From contig JAILWO010000003.1 in NCBI GenBank assembly GCA_025698895.1, forward strand, positions 496,001-560,000: a DNA stretch of 64,000 bases, written 5' to 3'. The stretch comes from Rhizobiaceae bacterium (GTDB lineage: Bacteria; Pseudomonadota; Alphaproteobacteria; Rhizobiales; Rhizobiaceae). Shown piece after piece: positions 1 to 8,769 of this stretch (positions are counted from its first letter, which is position 1; every line of letters begins with the position of its first letter). A model generated the notes under the pieces. That model worked only from the letters and a program-made list of their open reading frames with translations, did not search any database and had not been told where the DNA came from. The position numbers were made by a program, and so were the translations under genes.

Positions 1-1911
1 CTTGGTCTGTACGATCTCGGCCTCGAGTGAGGCGGTGAAGAACTCGAATCTGTTGCGGCCGCGGCTCTTGGCCCGGTAGAGCGCGATATCGGCATCGACC
101 ATCAGCTTGGCGGGATCGAAATGCGGCCCCGTCGTGCCGGAGGCGATGCCGATCGACACGCCGAAGCGGCACTCGTGCCCCTCGAAAGGAACCGGTTGGC
201 GCATGGCGTCCACCAGCCTTTCGGCGCGCAGTGCCAGCCTGTATTCGTCGGCCGCCGAGCGGCACAGCATCACGAATTCGTCGCCGCCGACCCGTGCGAC
301 GAGGTCATCCGCGCCGGCCTTGTCGCGCAGCACGGTTGCCGTATGGACCAGCATCGCGTCGCCCGCCGCATGGCCCAGCGTGTCATTGATCTGCTTGAAC
401 CGGTCGAGATCGAGATGCAGCAGTGCTACCGCGCCGCCGGGTTCAGCGGCGCGCACGGCCGCCAGCGTCTCGTCCAGGCTGCGTCGGTTAGGGAGGCCGG
501 TCAGCGGGTCGTGCAGTGCGTTATAAGCGATCTGGCGGTTGGCAGCCTCCAGTTCGGCGCTGCGCGTTTCAGCCAGCGTCTTGGCCCGCTCGAGCGCCTT
601 GTTGAGGACGACCTCTTCCGTCACGTCCCATTCGGCGCCGATCATGCGGCGCGAACCGTCGGCGCCGACATGGATGGTGGCGCGTGCAGCGAGGTGGCGC
701 TCCGTGCCATCGGCCCGGACGATGCGGAACTGCGAGGAGTAGGGCTTGCCGTGGTCGACGGCGTTGCTGAAGTCGATCATGGCCTGCGCCAGGTCGTCCG
801 GATGAACCGCCCGGTCCCAATCGGCGAAGGTCTTCGGCGCAGGATCGTAGGGAATGCCGTATATCTCGTGCAGCCGATGGTCCCAGTATATCTCATTACG
901 CGACAGGTCCATTTCCCACACGCCTATGTGGGAGGTCTCGAGCGCCAGGCCGAGCCGTTGCGACAGGTCTTCCAGTTCACTTTCCCGCCGCCGCAGCGCG
1001 TCGACCGAAAGCTTGCGCTGCGCGCTGTAATGTCCGGCCGCGAGCAGGGGCACAGCGATCGCCAGGCCAACCAGCGCCATGAGGCCGCGCAGCCTCCACG
1101 GCGCGTGCGAATGACTCCAGCCGCCCCGTGGCCGCGCGGCCATCAGCCATGATCCGGAAGGCAGATAAACACGCGCGAGCACGGGATCGTCGGCCATGAT
1201 CGCGTCATCGCCGAAGAAGACTTCGCCGCCGCCGCGCCCGCCGCTGCGTCCGCCGTCACGGCCCGCGATCGCCACGTCGAGGTTCAGGTCGGTGGCCGTA
1301 AGGCCGCTGTCGCTGTAAAGGCTGTTGGCGTCGATGACGACCGAAAGCAGGCCCCAGAAGCCGCCAATGGTTTGGCCCTGGTCGACGAAGACCGGAAAGC
1401 GGCCGATAAAGCCCGTTCCGCCCTGCACGAGATTCACGGGGCCCGCCAGGACCAGATTGCCGGAGACGCGGGTGCGCAGGGCCGCGTCGCGCTGGGCTTC
1501 ATTGGTCCGGTAGTCGAGTCCGATCGCGGCCTCGTTGCCCTTGAAGGGGTGCACCATCGTGACCACGAGATCGGGCGCAGCCGCGACATTGATGATCTGC
1601 CGGCTCTGGCGGACCAGTTGTCCGGCAAGTTGGTCGAAGCGCTTCTGGTCCATGTCGGGCTCGGTCGCCATCACCGCGACCAGTCCGCGCACAAGCTGGA
1701 TGTCGGCGCTGATATTGCCCTCCAACCGCGCCCTCAGCAGGCCGAGTTCGTTCTGGGCGGCCGCGCGCTCCCGCTCGCGCGCAAGGGTCTGGTTCTGGCT
1801 CTCGAAATGGACGGCGAAACCGATGACAGCCAGGCACGCCAGGAGCGCCGGCAGATAGGCCGGCAGAAAGAGCGTTCGACGCAAACGGTGCAAGGCGGAC
1901 GAAAGGGTCAA
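1..1911 (-). CDS. CHASE-PAS-GGDEF (probably EAL) cyclic-di-GMP signalling protein, 3' end outside window
   Basis: Predicted membrane sensor making (and possibly degrading) cyclic di-GMP. Reading the minus strand gives a first membrane segment near residues 15-33, a periplasmic CHASE domain (with the family motif GLDYRTNEAQRDAAL), a second membrane segment near 275-295, a PAS domain at about 320-430, and a GGDEF domain with HDPLTGLPNRR and an intact RVGGDEFV near residue 547. The frame continues off the left edge after the GGDEF domain with EAEIVQTK, as expected for a linker into an EAL domain, but that domain is not visible. No ATG is available. The frame is closed by a TAA at 1966-1968, and TTG codons at 1911 and 1956 are the only likely starts. 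I chose 1911 because it begins just before the first membrane helix. Confidence 0.85.
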   Translation of the reverse strand, partial: MTLSSALHRLRRTLFLPAYLPALLACLAVIGFAVHFESQNQTLARERERAAAQNELGLLRARLEGNISADIQLVRGLVAVMATEPDMDQKRFDQLAGQLVRQSRQIINVAAAPDLVVTMVHPFKGNEAAIGLDYRTNEAQRDAALRTRVSGNLVLAGPVNLVQGGTGFIGRFPVFVDQGQTIGGFWGLLSVVIDANSLYSDSGLTATDLNLDVAIAGRDGGRSGGRGGGEVFFGDDAIMADDPVLARVYLPSGSWLMAARPRGGWSHSHAPWRLRGLMALVGLAIAVPLLAAGHYSAQRKLSVDALRRRESELEDLSQRLGLALETSHIGVWEMDLSRNEIYWDHRLHEIYGIPYDPAPKTFADWDRAVHPDDLAQAMIDFSNAVDHGKPYSSQFRIVRADGTERHLAARATIHVGADGSRRMIGAEWDVTEEVVLNKALERAKTLAETRSAELEAANRQIAYNALHDPLTGLPNRRSLDETLAAVRAAEPGGAVALLHLDLDRFKQINDTLGHAAGDAMLVHTATVLRDKAGADDLVARVGGDEFVMLCRSAADEYRLALRAERLVDAMRQPVPFEGHECRFGVSIGIASGTTGPHFDPAKLMVDADIALYRAKSRGRNRFEFFTASLEAEIVQTK

Positions 1912-2033
1912 TTCTGGCTTTCGGGGCCGGGACGCGACAATCGACCCTATGTCCAATCCTTTAAATTAGGCTTGCCGCAAACTCCCTGATTTTCCGGACC
2001 GCGAAGCCGGCAACGTTACCCCTCCGGTCCGCT

Positions 2034-2219
2034 CTACTTCTGCTTGGCGCCGGCGCTCCTGCCGTCGGAGCTCCGCGCGCGCTCGTCCACGCGGGCGGCT
2101 CCCTTCTTCAGCGGGCGGCCGGTCTTGGCCTCGACCTTGCGTTCTTCGCCTTTCGCCTCGGCCTTCAGATGGCGCGAAGCTTCATTTCCCTTCGCGGTCG
2201 GCTTTTGCTTGTCGGTCAT
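2034..2219 (-). CDS. Small lysine-rich hypothetical protein
   Basis: A 61-residue, very hydrophilic and basic protein (many Lys, Arg, Glu, Ala) with no membrane segment. The start at 2219 is chosen over the longer frame beginning at 2333 because a GGAG ribosome site lies 8 bases upstream and the extra N-terminus would run into the divergent methyltransferase gene. Short basic proteins like this are common in Rhizobiales, but I do not recognise a named family. It may bind nucleic acid; that is inference from composition only. Confidence 0.55.
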   Translation of the reverse strand: MTDKQKPTAKGNEASRHLKAEAKGEERKVEAKTGRPLKKGAARVDERARSSDGRSAGAKQK

Positions 2220-2326
2220 CTTGCGTTTCTCCGCGCGTGGCGGACAATTCCGCCGACGGCGCGTAGGCAACGCGGATGGTTCTGGCGCGTTCCCCGCGCA
2301 TGCCGATTTTTTGAGAAGGTTCCGGT

Positions 2327-3148
2327 ATGTCAACGCTTGCCGAAGCGCGCGAACTCTATGCCCGGCTCATGGCCGCCGCCAGCGGCTCGTCCGACCCTCG
2401 GTTGCAACGGATTTTCGAGCTGGTTCCGCGCGAAGCCTTCCTGCCGCCGGGACCGTGGCGCATCATCGGATCCCACGGTGTGGTGCTGACACCCAGCGCC
2501 AATCCGATCCACCTCCAGCAGAACGTATTGGTCGCGCTCGATGCCTCGCGTGGCATCAATACCGGCGAACCCTTTCTCCATGCCGCCTGGATCGGCCAGG
2601 TCGCGCCGCAGCCGGGCGAGACGGTGGTGCATATCGGGGCCGGCGGCGGCTACTATTCCGCCATTCTTGGAATGCTCGTCCTGCCCGATGGGTCGGTCGT
2701 CGCTTATGAGATCGAGCCTGAGCTTGCCACCGCCGCCAGGACCAATCTCGAACCGTTCGAGAACGTCACCCTGGTGGAGGCCAATGCGACCAGCGTGCCG
2801 GTCGGGCCCGCCGACATCATCTATGTCAATGCCGGGTTGGCCGAACCGCCGCTCGCGTGGCTCGATGCGCTCAAACCGGAGGGGCGTATGGTCTTTCCCT
2901 GGCGCCCATCCGAATCCGTCGGCCTTTCGCTGCTCGTCCGGCGCGAAGCGGTCGGCCTGTCGTGCCGCGCCTTCTCGGGCGCCTGGTTCATCCCGCTGGC
3001 GGGCGAGGCTGGTGCGATTGTTGGCGAGGCGCCATCCCTGGCCGAGGCGCGCGCGGTGCGCTCGCTTTGGCGCGTCTCGGAACGCGCGCCGGACGACAGC
3101 GCGGTCGCCGTCGGGCGCCAAGTCTGGTTCTCCCGCGCCGCGCCCTGA
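2327..3148 (+). CDS. Protein-L-isoaspartate O-methyltransferase-like SAM methyltransferase
   Basis: A 273-residue Rossmann-fold methyltransferase of the PCMT family, which repairs isoaspartyl residues using S-adenosylmethionine. The family N-terminal motif VPREAFLP lies near residue 33, and the SAM-binding loop VHIGAGGGYYSAIL is at about 101-114. The usual PCMT segment for substrate binding is replaced by a diverged stretch around residues 60-85, so the true substrate may differ from classic Pcm. The start has a GAAGG ribosome site 8 bases upstream. It is divergent from the small basic gene and about 200 bases before the BCCT carrier. Confidence 0.75.
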   Translation: MSTLAEARELYARLMAAASGSSDPRLQRIFELVPREAFLPPGPWRIIGSHGVVLTPSANPIHLQQNVLVALDASRGINTGEPFLHAAWIGQVAPQPGETVVHIGAGGGYYSAILGMLVLPDGSVVAYEIEPELATAARTNLEPFENVTLVEANATSVPVGPADIIYVNAGLAEPPLAWLDALKPEGRMVFPWRPSESVGLSLLVRREAVGLSCRAFSGAWFIPLAGEAGAIVGEAPSLAEARAVRSLWRVSERAPDDSAVAVGRQVWFSRAAP

Positions 3149-3350
3149 TCCGCCGCCGGCTGGCGCGACTGATCGAGTTTGTCATTTTCGTGACGCCATT
3201 TGGCTCCGACGGGTCGCAATCCGACCCTTGAAACAATAGTGTGCGAGTCACGGTCGCCGGAGGCGGCGTCCGGTTACGGCGTGTGTAACGCCTGCTTCGG
3301 AGGGCAAGAATGGCCGGCCGCCACCGGCGCGACATCACAAGGAGGGTAGA

Positions 3351-4949
3351 ATGTCGACCGCTTCCACCGAAACCGCCACCGAGGATCTAGATCACGGCCT
3401 AGAGCCGGGACAGGACAATGTCCGCTGGCTCGGCCTGGACGTCCACAACCCGGTCTTCTTCGTTTCGGCGGTGGTCATCGTGGCCTTCGTCATCATCAGT
3501 CTCATCTTCCGCGATCAGGCAGGCGACGCGCTGGGCGGCCTGCGCGTGTGGCTGACATCCACCTTCGACTGGCTGTTCATCATCGCGGGCAATCTGTTCG
3601 TCCTGTTCTGCCTCTTCCTCGTCGTCTCGCCGCTCGGCAAGGTGAGGATAGGCGGCGCGGACGCGGTGGCGGACTACAGCTATGCCGGCTGGTTCGCGAT
3701 GCTGTTCGCCGCCGGCATGGGCATTGGGCTGATGTTCTTCGGCGTGCTGGAGCCGATGTATCACTTCAACAACCCGCCGCTCGGGCTCACGCCGCCGGTC
3801 GGTGAGGACGGCACGGTCAACGCCGAGGCCGCCGGTCCGGCCGTCACGGCCGCGATGGCCGCCACCGTCTTTCACTGGGGCCTGCACCCCTGGGCGATCT
3901 ACGCCGTCGTCGGTCTGTCGCTGGCGCTGGTCGCCTACAACAAGAACATGCCGCTCTCGATCCGCTCGGCCTTCTATCCGATTTTTGGCGAACGCGTGCG
4001 CGGCTGGGTGGGTCACGTCATCGACACGATGGCGGTGTTCGCGACGCTGTTCGGCCTCGCCACCTCGCTGGGCTTCGGCGCGGAACAGGCCATGGCGGGC
4101 CTGAACTTCCTCTACGACATACCCAATACCGATACAGCAAAGGTCGTGCTGATCTTCCTGATCACCGCGGCGGCGCTGGTTTCGGTGCTGGCCGGGCTGG
4201 ACGCGGGCGTCAAGCGGCTGTCGGAATTCAACATGGTGCTGGCGATCCTGCTTCTCGCCTTCGTCATCGTGCTGGGGCCGACGCTTGCCATCGTCAGCGG
4301 CTTCTTCTCCAATGCCGCCAGCTATGTGATGCAACTGCCCGCGCTCTCGAACCCGTTCGGGCGTGAGGACGAGGCGTTCGTCCATGGCTGGACGACCTTC
4401 TACTGGGCCTGGTGGATCTCCTGGTCGCCATTCGTGGGCATGTTCATCGCCCGCGTTTCGCGCGGTCGCACCGTGCGGGAATTCATCGTCTGCGTGCTGA
4501 TCGTGCCGACGCTCGTGTCCATTCTGTGGATGACGGCCTTCGGCGGTACCGCGATCCACGAGTTCCTCAATCAGGGCTATCAGGGCGTGCAGGAGACGGT
4601 AGTGGCCTATGTGCCCGAACTGTCGCTGTTCCGCATGCTGGAGGTTCTGCCGCTCGCCGGCCTCACCTCGCTCGTCGGCATCGTGCTGGTGATCGTGTTT
4701 TTCGTCACCTCGTCGGATTCGGGATCTCTGGTGATCGATACGATCACCGCCGGCGGCAAGGTCGATGCACCTGTCGCGCAACGCGTCTTCTGGTGCATCT
4801 TCGAGGGGCTGGTGGCGATCGTGCTCCTGCTGGGCGGCGGGCTTGCCGCTTTGCAGGCCGCTTCGGTGGCGACGGGCTTCCCCTTCGCGATCCTTCTGGT
4901 GCTCATGATGTGGGCGACATGGAAGGCGCTGCGGGCCGAGCCGCGCTAA
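3351..4949 (+). CDS. BCCT family betaine/choline/carnitine transporter
   Basis: A 532-residue inner-membrane carrier with about 12 hydrophobic segments. Members import quaternary ammonium osmolytes such as glycine betaine or choline, driven by sodium or proton gradients. The family signature is clear: WAWWISWSPFVGMFIARVSR at about residues 350-370, preceded by FHWGLHPWA near 179. The protein lacks the long cytoplasmic C-terminal tail used for osmosensing in BetP. The start has a strong AAGGAGGG ribosome site. The 200 bases upstream contain short inverted repeats (GGGTCG 3211-3216 with CGACCC 3222-3227) but no promoter I would defend. Confidence 0.92.
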   Translation: MSTASTETATEDLDHGLEPGQDNVRWLGLDVHNPVFFVSAVVIVAFVIISLIFRDQAGDALGGLRVWLTSTFDWLFIIAGNLFVLFCLFLVVSPLGKVRIGGADAVADYSYAGWFAMLFAAGMGIGLMFFGVLEPMYHFNNPPLGLTPPVGEDGTVNAEAAGPAVTAAMAATVFHWGLHPWAIYAVVGLSLALVAYNKNMPLSIRSAFYPIFGERVRGWVGHVIDTMAVFATLFGLATSLGFGAEQAMAGLNFLYDIPNTDTAKVVLIFLITAAALVSVLAGLDAGVKRLSEFNMVLAILLLAFVIVLGPTLAIVSGFFSNAASYVMQLPALSNPFGREDEAFVHGWTTFYWAWWISWSPFVGMFIARVSRGRTVREFIVCVLIVPTLVSILWMTAFGGTAIHEFLNQGYQGVQETVVAYVPELSLFRMLEVLPLAGLTSLVGIVLVIVFFVTSSDSGSLVIDTITAGGKVDAPVAQRVFWCIFEGLVAIVLLLGGGLAALQAASVATGFPFAILLVLMMWATWKALRAEPR

Positions 4950-4969
4950 GCGACACGATCCGGAGCAAT

Positions 4970-4991
4970 CCCGGCGGCTTCGGCCGCCGGG
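4970..4991 (+). terminator. UUCG-capped hairpin after the BCCT gene
   Basis: Perfect 9-bp stem (4970-4978 with 4983-4991) closed by a TTCG tetraloop, 21 bases after the BCCT stop codon. There is no good T-tract after it, so it may end transcription weakly or only stabilise the mRNA 3' end. Confidence 0.5.
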
Positions 4992-5091
4992 GGTTCCCCT
5001 CTCGCTTGTTGGGGTCGAAGCCCCATAGGCGATGGTCTTCCCCCGTGAAAGGCGGGAGACAGGGCGGCGGTTCAGGCGCCGGCTTTTCTCA

Positions 5092-5526
5092 TCATGATGT
5101 GTCGGGCGCGCGCGGCGGCGCGGGAGACGCCTGCAGGGCGACGAACGTGGGCCACGACCCGGCCGACCCGAACCAGCCGTCGGCGACGTCGGGAAGCGAT
5201 CGGGCGAGGCACAAGACCCAGGCCAGGATTGCGCCCAGCATCAGCGCCAGCACCCGGAAGCGCGCGGCAAGCCGCCCGGCCTCATCGGCCGCCGGCAACG
5301 CGGCGGCGGGATAGGGCACGCCGATCTCATGCGCGAGCCCCGTGACCAGGGCGCGCGCCACGGCCTCGCCGCGACCGAGGATGGCAAGCACCGGCAGGCG
5401 GATCGGCAGGGGCAGGCCGGCAACGCGATCGGCAAGCGCGGCCAGCGCGACGAGGAACGCCACGATGCGCTCCAGCACGACCCGGTTCCGCTCTACCTCC
5501 TCAACGTTCCAGCCCATCCGTTCCAT
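5092..5526 (-). CDS. Conserved hypothetical protein with one membrane segment
   Basis: A 144-residue protein. The start at 5526 is fixed by an excellent AAGGAGGACGTG leader; the longer frame upstream runs through an intergenic repeat and is rejected. Residues about 10-60 are Val/Ala/Leu-rich and weakly amphipathic, and a clear hydrophobic helix lies near residues 85-105 (LALMLGAILAWVLCLA). The N-terminus MERMGWNVEEVERNR is characteristic of a rhizobial family of unknown function. It lies downstream of carA on the same strand, but the hairpin repeat between them makes co-transcription uncertain. Confidence 0.65.
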   Translation of the reverse strand: MERMGWNVEEVERNRVVLERIVAFLVALAALADRVAGLPLPIRLPVLAILGRGEAVARALVTGLAHEIGVPYPAAALPAADEAGRLAARFRVLALMLGAILAWVLCLARSLPDVADGWFGSAGSWPTFVALQASPAPPRAPDTS

Positions 5527-5646
5527 CACGTCCTCCTTCGCGGACAGGATGAGCGCGCGGCCGGGCGGGTGGAAAAAGAAAATCCGCCTGTCGAGGGAAA
5601 TCAACGGGTTGAGACCGGCGAGGGGCCGGATTTGTCCACGTCCTTT

Positions 5647-5703
5647 CCTTCTCCCCTTGTGGGAGAAGGTGGCCGAACGAAGCGTGCGCCAAAAGGCGCG
5701 CGC
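5647..5703. repeat. Rhizobial-type intergenic palindromic repeat (two adjacent hairpins)
   Basis: Hairpin one pairs CCTTCTCCC (5647-5655) with GGGAGAAGG (5661-5669). Hairpin two pairs 5682-5690 with 5695-5703 around AAAA. The block, followed by GGCCGAACGAAG, has the look of the short palindromic elements scattered between genes in Mesorhizobium and relatives. It sits just past the carA stop and could act as a transcription or mRNA-end signal for that gene. Confidence 0.6.
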
Positions 5704-5720
5704 TACCTCCGCCCTCGCGG

Positions 5721-6926
5721 CTACCGCTCGGCCAGTGCCTTTTCGCCCCTGCGCTCGCGGATCATGTTGGCGAAGCGCCGGAACAGATAGTGCGAATCCT
5801 GCGGGCCCGGGGACGCCTCGGGATGATGCTGCACCGAAAACACCGGCTTGCCGGCCAATCTCAGGCCGCAATTGGAACCGTCGAACAGCGAAACGTGAGT
5901 CTCCTCAACGCCTTGGGGAAGAGACTTTCCGTCAACCGCGAAGCCGTGGTTCATCGACACGATCTCCACCTTGCCGGTGGTGTGGTCCTTGACCGGATGG
6001 TTGGCGCCGTGATGGCCCTGATGCATCTTGGTCGTTTTCCCGCCGAGCGCCAGCGCCAGGATCTGGTGGCCGAGGCAGATGCCGAAGACCGGCAGTCCCG
6101 CGTCGATCAGCTTGCGGATCACCGGCACGGCATAGACGCCGGTGGCGGCCGGGTCGCCCGGCCCGTTCGACAGGAAGACACCGTCGGGCTCGAGCGCCAG
6201 TATGTCCTCGGCCGAGGTCAGGGCCGGCACGATCGTCACCTTGGCGCCCAACCCGGCCAGAAGCCGCAATATGTTGCGCTTCACGCCGTAATCGATCGCC
6301 ACGATGTGCATTGTGTCGTCGCCGCGGGCACCACCATACCCCTCGTTCCAGACCCAGGGCGTCTCGGTCCATTGCGCTGACTGGCCCGAGGTTACGTCCT
6401 TGGCCAGGTCGAGATCGAGAAGCCCGCTCCAGGCGGCCGCCTGCCGCTTCAGGTCCTCGATGTCGAAGCGTCCCTGCGGGTCGTGGGCGATCACCGCGTT
6501 CGGCATGCCCTTTTCGCGGATCAGGGCGGTGAGCGCGCGTGTATCGAGGTCGCAGATCGCCACCACGCCGCGCCGTTTCAGCCACTGGTCGAGATGGCCG
6601 GCCGAGCGGTAGCTCGACGGATCGGTGATTGGTGCCCGGAAGACCGCGCCAACCGCGCCGGCTCGCGCGGCCGGGGTCAGGTCCTCGATGTCCTCGTCAT
6701 TGGCGCCGACATTGCCGATATGCGGGAAGGTGAAGGTCACGATCTGGCCGGCATAGGAGGGATCCGTCAGGATTTCCTGATATCCGGTCAGCGCAGTGTT
6801 GAAGCAAACCTCGCCGACCGCCGTCCCGGTCGCGCCGAAGCCCTGCCCCTCGATCACCGTGCCGTCGGCGAGGACCAGCATCGCGGTCGGCTTGGGCGCG
6901 GTCCAGGGCGCGGTCTTGTCGGTCAT
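5721..6926 (-). CDS. carA: Carbamoyl-phosphate synthase small (glutaminase) subunit
   Basis: A 401-residue class I glutamine amidotransferase subunit. It hydrolyses glutamine and channels ammonia to CarB for carbamoyl phosphate, which feeds arginine and pyrimidine synthesis. The N-terminal CPSase domain contains TALTGYQEILTDPSYAGQ. The nucleophile is the Cys of PVFGICLGHQ near residue 281, and the catalytic His/Glu pair is in VQHHPEASPGP near 365. The length is normal. carB is not adjacent within the window, which is usual in Rhizobiales. It is divergent from yqeY, the same arrangement seen in many alphaproteobacteria. Confidence 0.97.
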   Translation of the reverse strand: MTDKTAPWTAPKPTAMLVLADGTVIEGQGFGATGTAVGEVCFNTALTGYQEILTDPSYAGQIVTFTFPHIGNVGANDEDIEDLTPAARAGAVGAVFRAPITDPSSYRSAGHLDQWLKRRGVVAICDLDTRALTALIREKGMPNAVIAHDPQGRFDIEDLKRQAAAWSGLLDLDLAKDVTSGQSAQWTETPWVWNEGYGGARGDDTMHIVAIDYGVKRNILRLLAGLGAKVTIVPALTSAEDILALEPDGVFLSNGPGDPAATGVYAVPVIRKLIDAGLPVFGICLGHQILALALGGKTTKMHQGHHGANHPVKDHTTGKVEIVSMNHGFAVDGKSLPQGVEETHVSLFDGSNCGLRLAGKPVFSVQHHPEASPGPQDSHYLFRRFANMIRERRGEKALAER

Positions 6927-7287
6927 GAGAGGGTCTCCATCGGCGAATAGGGGTCATGCGCGGGACGCAGGCATCGGCGCTTGCGTCAGGCGCGCGTTCG
7001 CACCATATAAGCGCGCGTCGGCAATGATGCGATACGGCCGGTTCCGTTACGACGTGAACCGGCGCGAACGCAACCCCGGAAGGGGGTAAGACGTTGCCAC
7101 GTGCACCGGAATCGTGCGCTCCTCACGAGGAATGCCGGACCGGTGGCCGGACAAGCGGGCAAATCGCTGTCGGCATGTTCGTCCCGAATGAATTCGATGA
7201 ACAGAATCAGAGGCTTATCGTTTAACAAACGATTTGCAAACAGATGCGGGCGCGGCTAGTCTCGTCGCGCTCCACAGGAGACATCCG
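6927..7287. promoter_or_regulatory. Divergent carA/yqeY intergenic region with a palindrome
   Basis: This 361-base gap must hold both promoters. A perfect 7-3-7 palindrome, ATCGTTTAACAAACGAT, lies at 7217-7233. Directly after it are a possible yqeY -35 (TTGCAA, 7234-7239) and, after a 17-base spacer, a weak -10 (TAGTCT, 7257-7262). Short open frames in the gap have no ribosome site or recognisable family and are not called. Confidence 0.45.
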
Positions 7288-7737
7288 ATGCGCGAGAAAT
7301 TCGCGGAGGCGCTCAAGGCGGCCATGAAGTCGCAGGACCGCCGACGCATTTCCACCTTGCGGCTCATCAACGCCGCCATCAACGATCGCGACATCCTCAA
7401 CCGCGGCGCCGGCAAGGATCCCGTCCCCGACGAGGAGATCATGCAGATCCTGGTCAAGATGGTGCGCCAGCGCGAAGAATCCGCCAAGGCCTTCGAGGAG
7501 GGCGGCCGTCTGGAACTTGCCGAGCAGGAGCGCGACGAGATCGCGATCATCCGCGAATTCCTGCCGGCCCAGTTCGGCGAGGCGCAGGTCGAACAGGCCT
7601 GTCGCCAGGTCATAGACGAGGTCGGCGCCGCGGGACTGCGCGACATGGGGCGCTGCATGAACGCGCTCAAGGAGAAATTCCCCGGCAAGATGGATTTCGG
7701 CAAGGCGTCGGGCATCGTCAAGACGATGCTGCGCTAG
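7288..7737 (+). CDS. GatB/YqeY domain protein
   Basis: A 149-residue member of the GatB/YqeY family, which shares the tRNA-binding tail domain of the amidotransferase GatB; the free-standing protein has no settled function. Typical features are STLRLINAAINDRDI near residue 20, EREEIAII-like spacing around 90, and the C-terminal GxMGxxM-type region (GLRDMGRCMNALKEKF). The start at 7288 has a CAGGAG ribosome site 7 bases upstream; a longer frame from 7234 would begin inside the regulatory palindrome and is rejected. Confidence 0.93.
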   Translation: MREKFAEALKAAMKSQDRRRISTLRLINAAINDRDILNRGAGKDPVPDEEIMQILVKMVRQREESAKAFEEGGRLELAEQERDEIAIIREFLPAQFGEAQVEQACRQVIDEVGAAGLRDMGRCMNALKEKFPGKMDFGKASGIVKTMLR

Positions 7738-7760
7738 CCGAGCCGGCCGAATCCGGATTG

Positions 7761-7782
7761 AAGGGCGCCGTCAGGCGCCCTT
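7761..7782. terminator. Bidirectional hairpin between yqeY and DUF1801 gene
   Basis: Perfect 9-bp stem AAGGGCGCC (7761-7769) and GGCGCCCTT (7774-7782) with a four-base loop. It lies between convergent genes, and its right arm overlaps the stop of the minus-strand gene. T-tracts are short. Confidence 0.5.
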
Positions 7783-8226
7783 CGCCTTTCGGGCGGATCG
7801 AGATTTTACGTGCTTGTCGGCATTCAGGGTCACCGCGGCGCGCACCAATGCCTTGAATGCCGCCGCGTCGATCTCGCCGCCGTCGAATATGTCGATGGCG
7901 CGCCGGGTATTGCCCTCCAGGCTGGAATTGAACAGGCCGGTCGGGTCGTCGAGTTCGGCGCCCCGGACAAATGTCAGCTTCACCTTGTCCTTGTAGGTTT
8001 CGCCGGTGCACACGATCCCGTCGTGTTCCCACACCGGCACACCCGCCGGATTGGTCGGCTTTCGCCATTTCACCGCCTCGACCATGTCGGGGTCGGCCTC
8101 GCGTATCAGGTGACGCATTCGCGCCAGCACCTCGCCGCGCCAGCCGCCCAGCGCCATGATCTTCGCGTCGATCAGCCGGGCGGGGGACTCCTCCGCCATG
8201 CCGTCCTCGTTGCCGGGTTCCGCCAT
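7771..8226 (-). CDS. DUF1801 (YdhG-like) protein, downstream paralogue
   Basis: A 151-residue soluble protein of the DUF1801/YdhG fold, related to frataxin-like small domains of unknown biochemical role. Family marks are the region MVEAVKWRKPTNPAGVPVW and the KDKVKLTFVRGAELDDP block that follows. It is 20 bases downstream of a second DUF1801 gene on the same strand, and both have the same GAGAAGGCGCG leader before the ATG, so they probably form an operon that arose by duplication. The C-terminus is lysine-rich. Confidence 0.85.
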   Translation of the reverse strand: MAEPGNEDGMAEESPARLIDAKIMALGGWRGEVLARMRHLIREADPDMVEAVKWRKPTNPAGVPVWEHDGIVCTGETYKDKVKLTFVRGAELDDPTGLFNSSLEGNTRRAIDIFDGGEIDAAAFKALVRAAVTLNADKHVKSRSARKAKGA

Positions 8227-8246
8227 CGCGCGCCTTCTCGGTTTCT

Positions 8247-8708
8247 CTAAAGCTTCTCGCCCGGCAGCCTGCTCGCCTGTTTCACCCAGTCGGTGAAGCG
8301 TGCCTCGTCGAACCGGTCTTCATGGATGTCGTAGTAGCGCACTTCCGGGTGCTTGGACGACCCCGGTGGAACGGGATCGAGCGAGGTGCCGCGGAAGAAG
8401 GTCACCTTGATGTATTTCGTGAAGCAGTGGAGGCTGAGGAACCAGAGGTCGTCCTCCTTGCCGTAGAAGGGCGAGTTCCATTTCACCGCCTTGCGTACGC
8501 CCGGCACGACATCTTCGACAATCTCGTCGATCCTTTGCCCGATCGCGCGCTTCCATCCGGGCATCGCGGCGATATAGGCTTTCACCGGCGCGTCGCCATA
8601 GCCTTTCGGAATCTGTGGATTGCCGCCCGACAGGAGCACCGGATCGCCGCTTGCTTTCCTGGCGCCGCTCCGCGTGGTCGCGGGTTTCGGGGATTTGGTG
8701 GTTGCCAT
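8247..8708 (-). CDS. DUF1801 protein, upstream paralogue
   Basis: A 153-residue DUF1801 protein. The central part shows the family pattern of a Lys-rich strand (VRKAVKWNSPFYG) followed by FLSLHCFTKYIKVTFFRG. The N-terminal 25 residues are low-complexity Ser/Thr/Lys/Arg. It is transcribed as the first gene of a pair with the 151-residue paralogue and has a GGAGAAGG ribosome site. The function is unknown. The two proteins are only moderately alike, so the duplication is old. Confidence 0.85.
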   Translation of the reverse strand: MATTKSPKPATTRSGARKASGDPVLLSGGNPQIPKGYGDAPVKAYIAAMPGWKRAIGQRIDEIVEDVVPGVRKAVKWNSPFYGKEDDLWFLSLHCFTKYIKVTFFRGTSLDPVPPGSSKHPEVRYYDIHEDRFDEARFTDWVKQASRLPGEKL

Positions 8709-8769
8709 CGCGCCTTCTCCAGCCGAACGATGATATGTAGCCTACCCACCCGACCCGGAACAACCGCCC

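Noticed and set aside
3149-3350. Possible riboswitch before the BCCT gene
   Set aside because: Only short inverted repeats are seen; no known riboswitch core could be recognised.
3399-4781. 460-codon minus-strand frame over the BCCT gene
   Set aside because: Low-complexity Asp/His/Arg-rich product antisense to a clear transporter; an artefact of GC-rich codons.
6986-7228. 80-codon minus-strand frame upstream of carA
   Set aside because: No ribosome site, no codon bias and no family; it lies in the promoter region.
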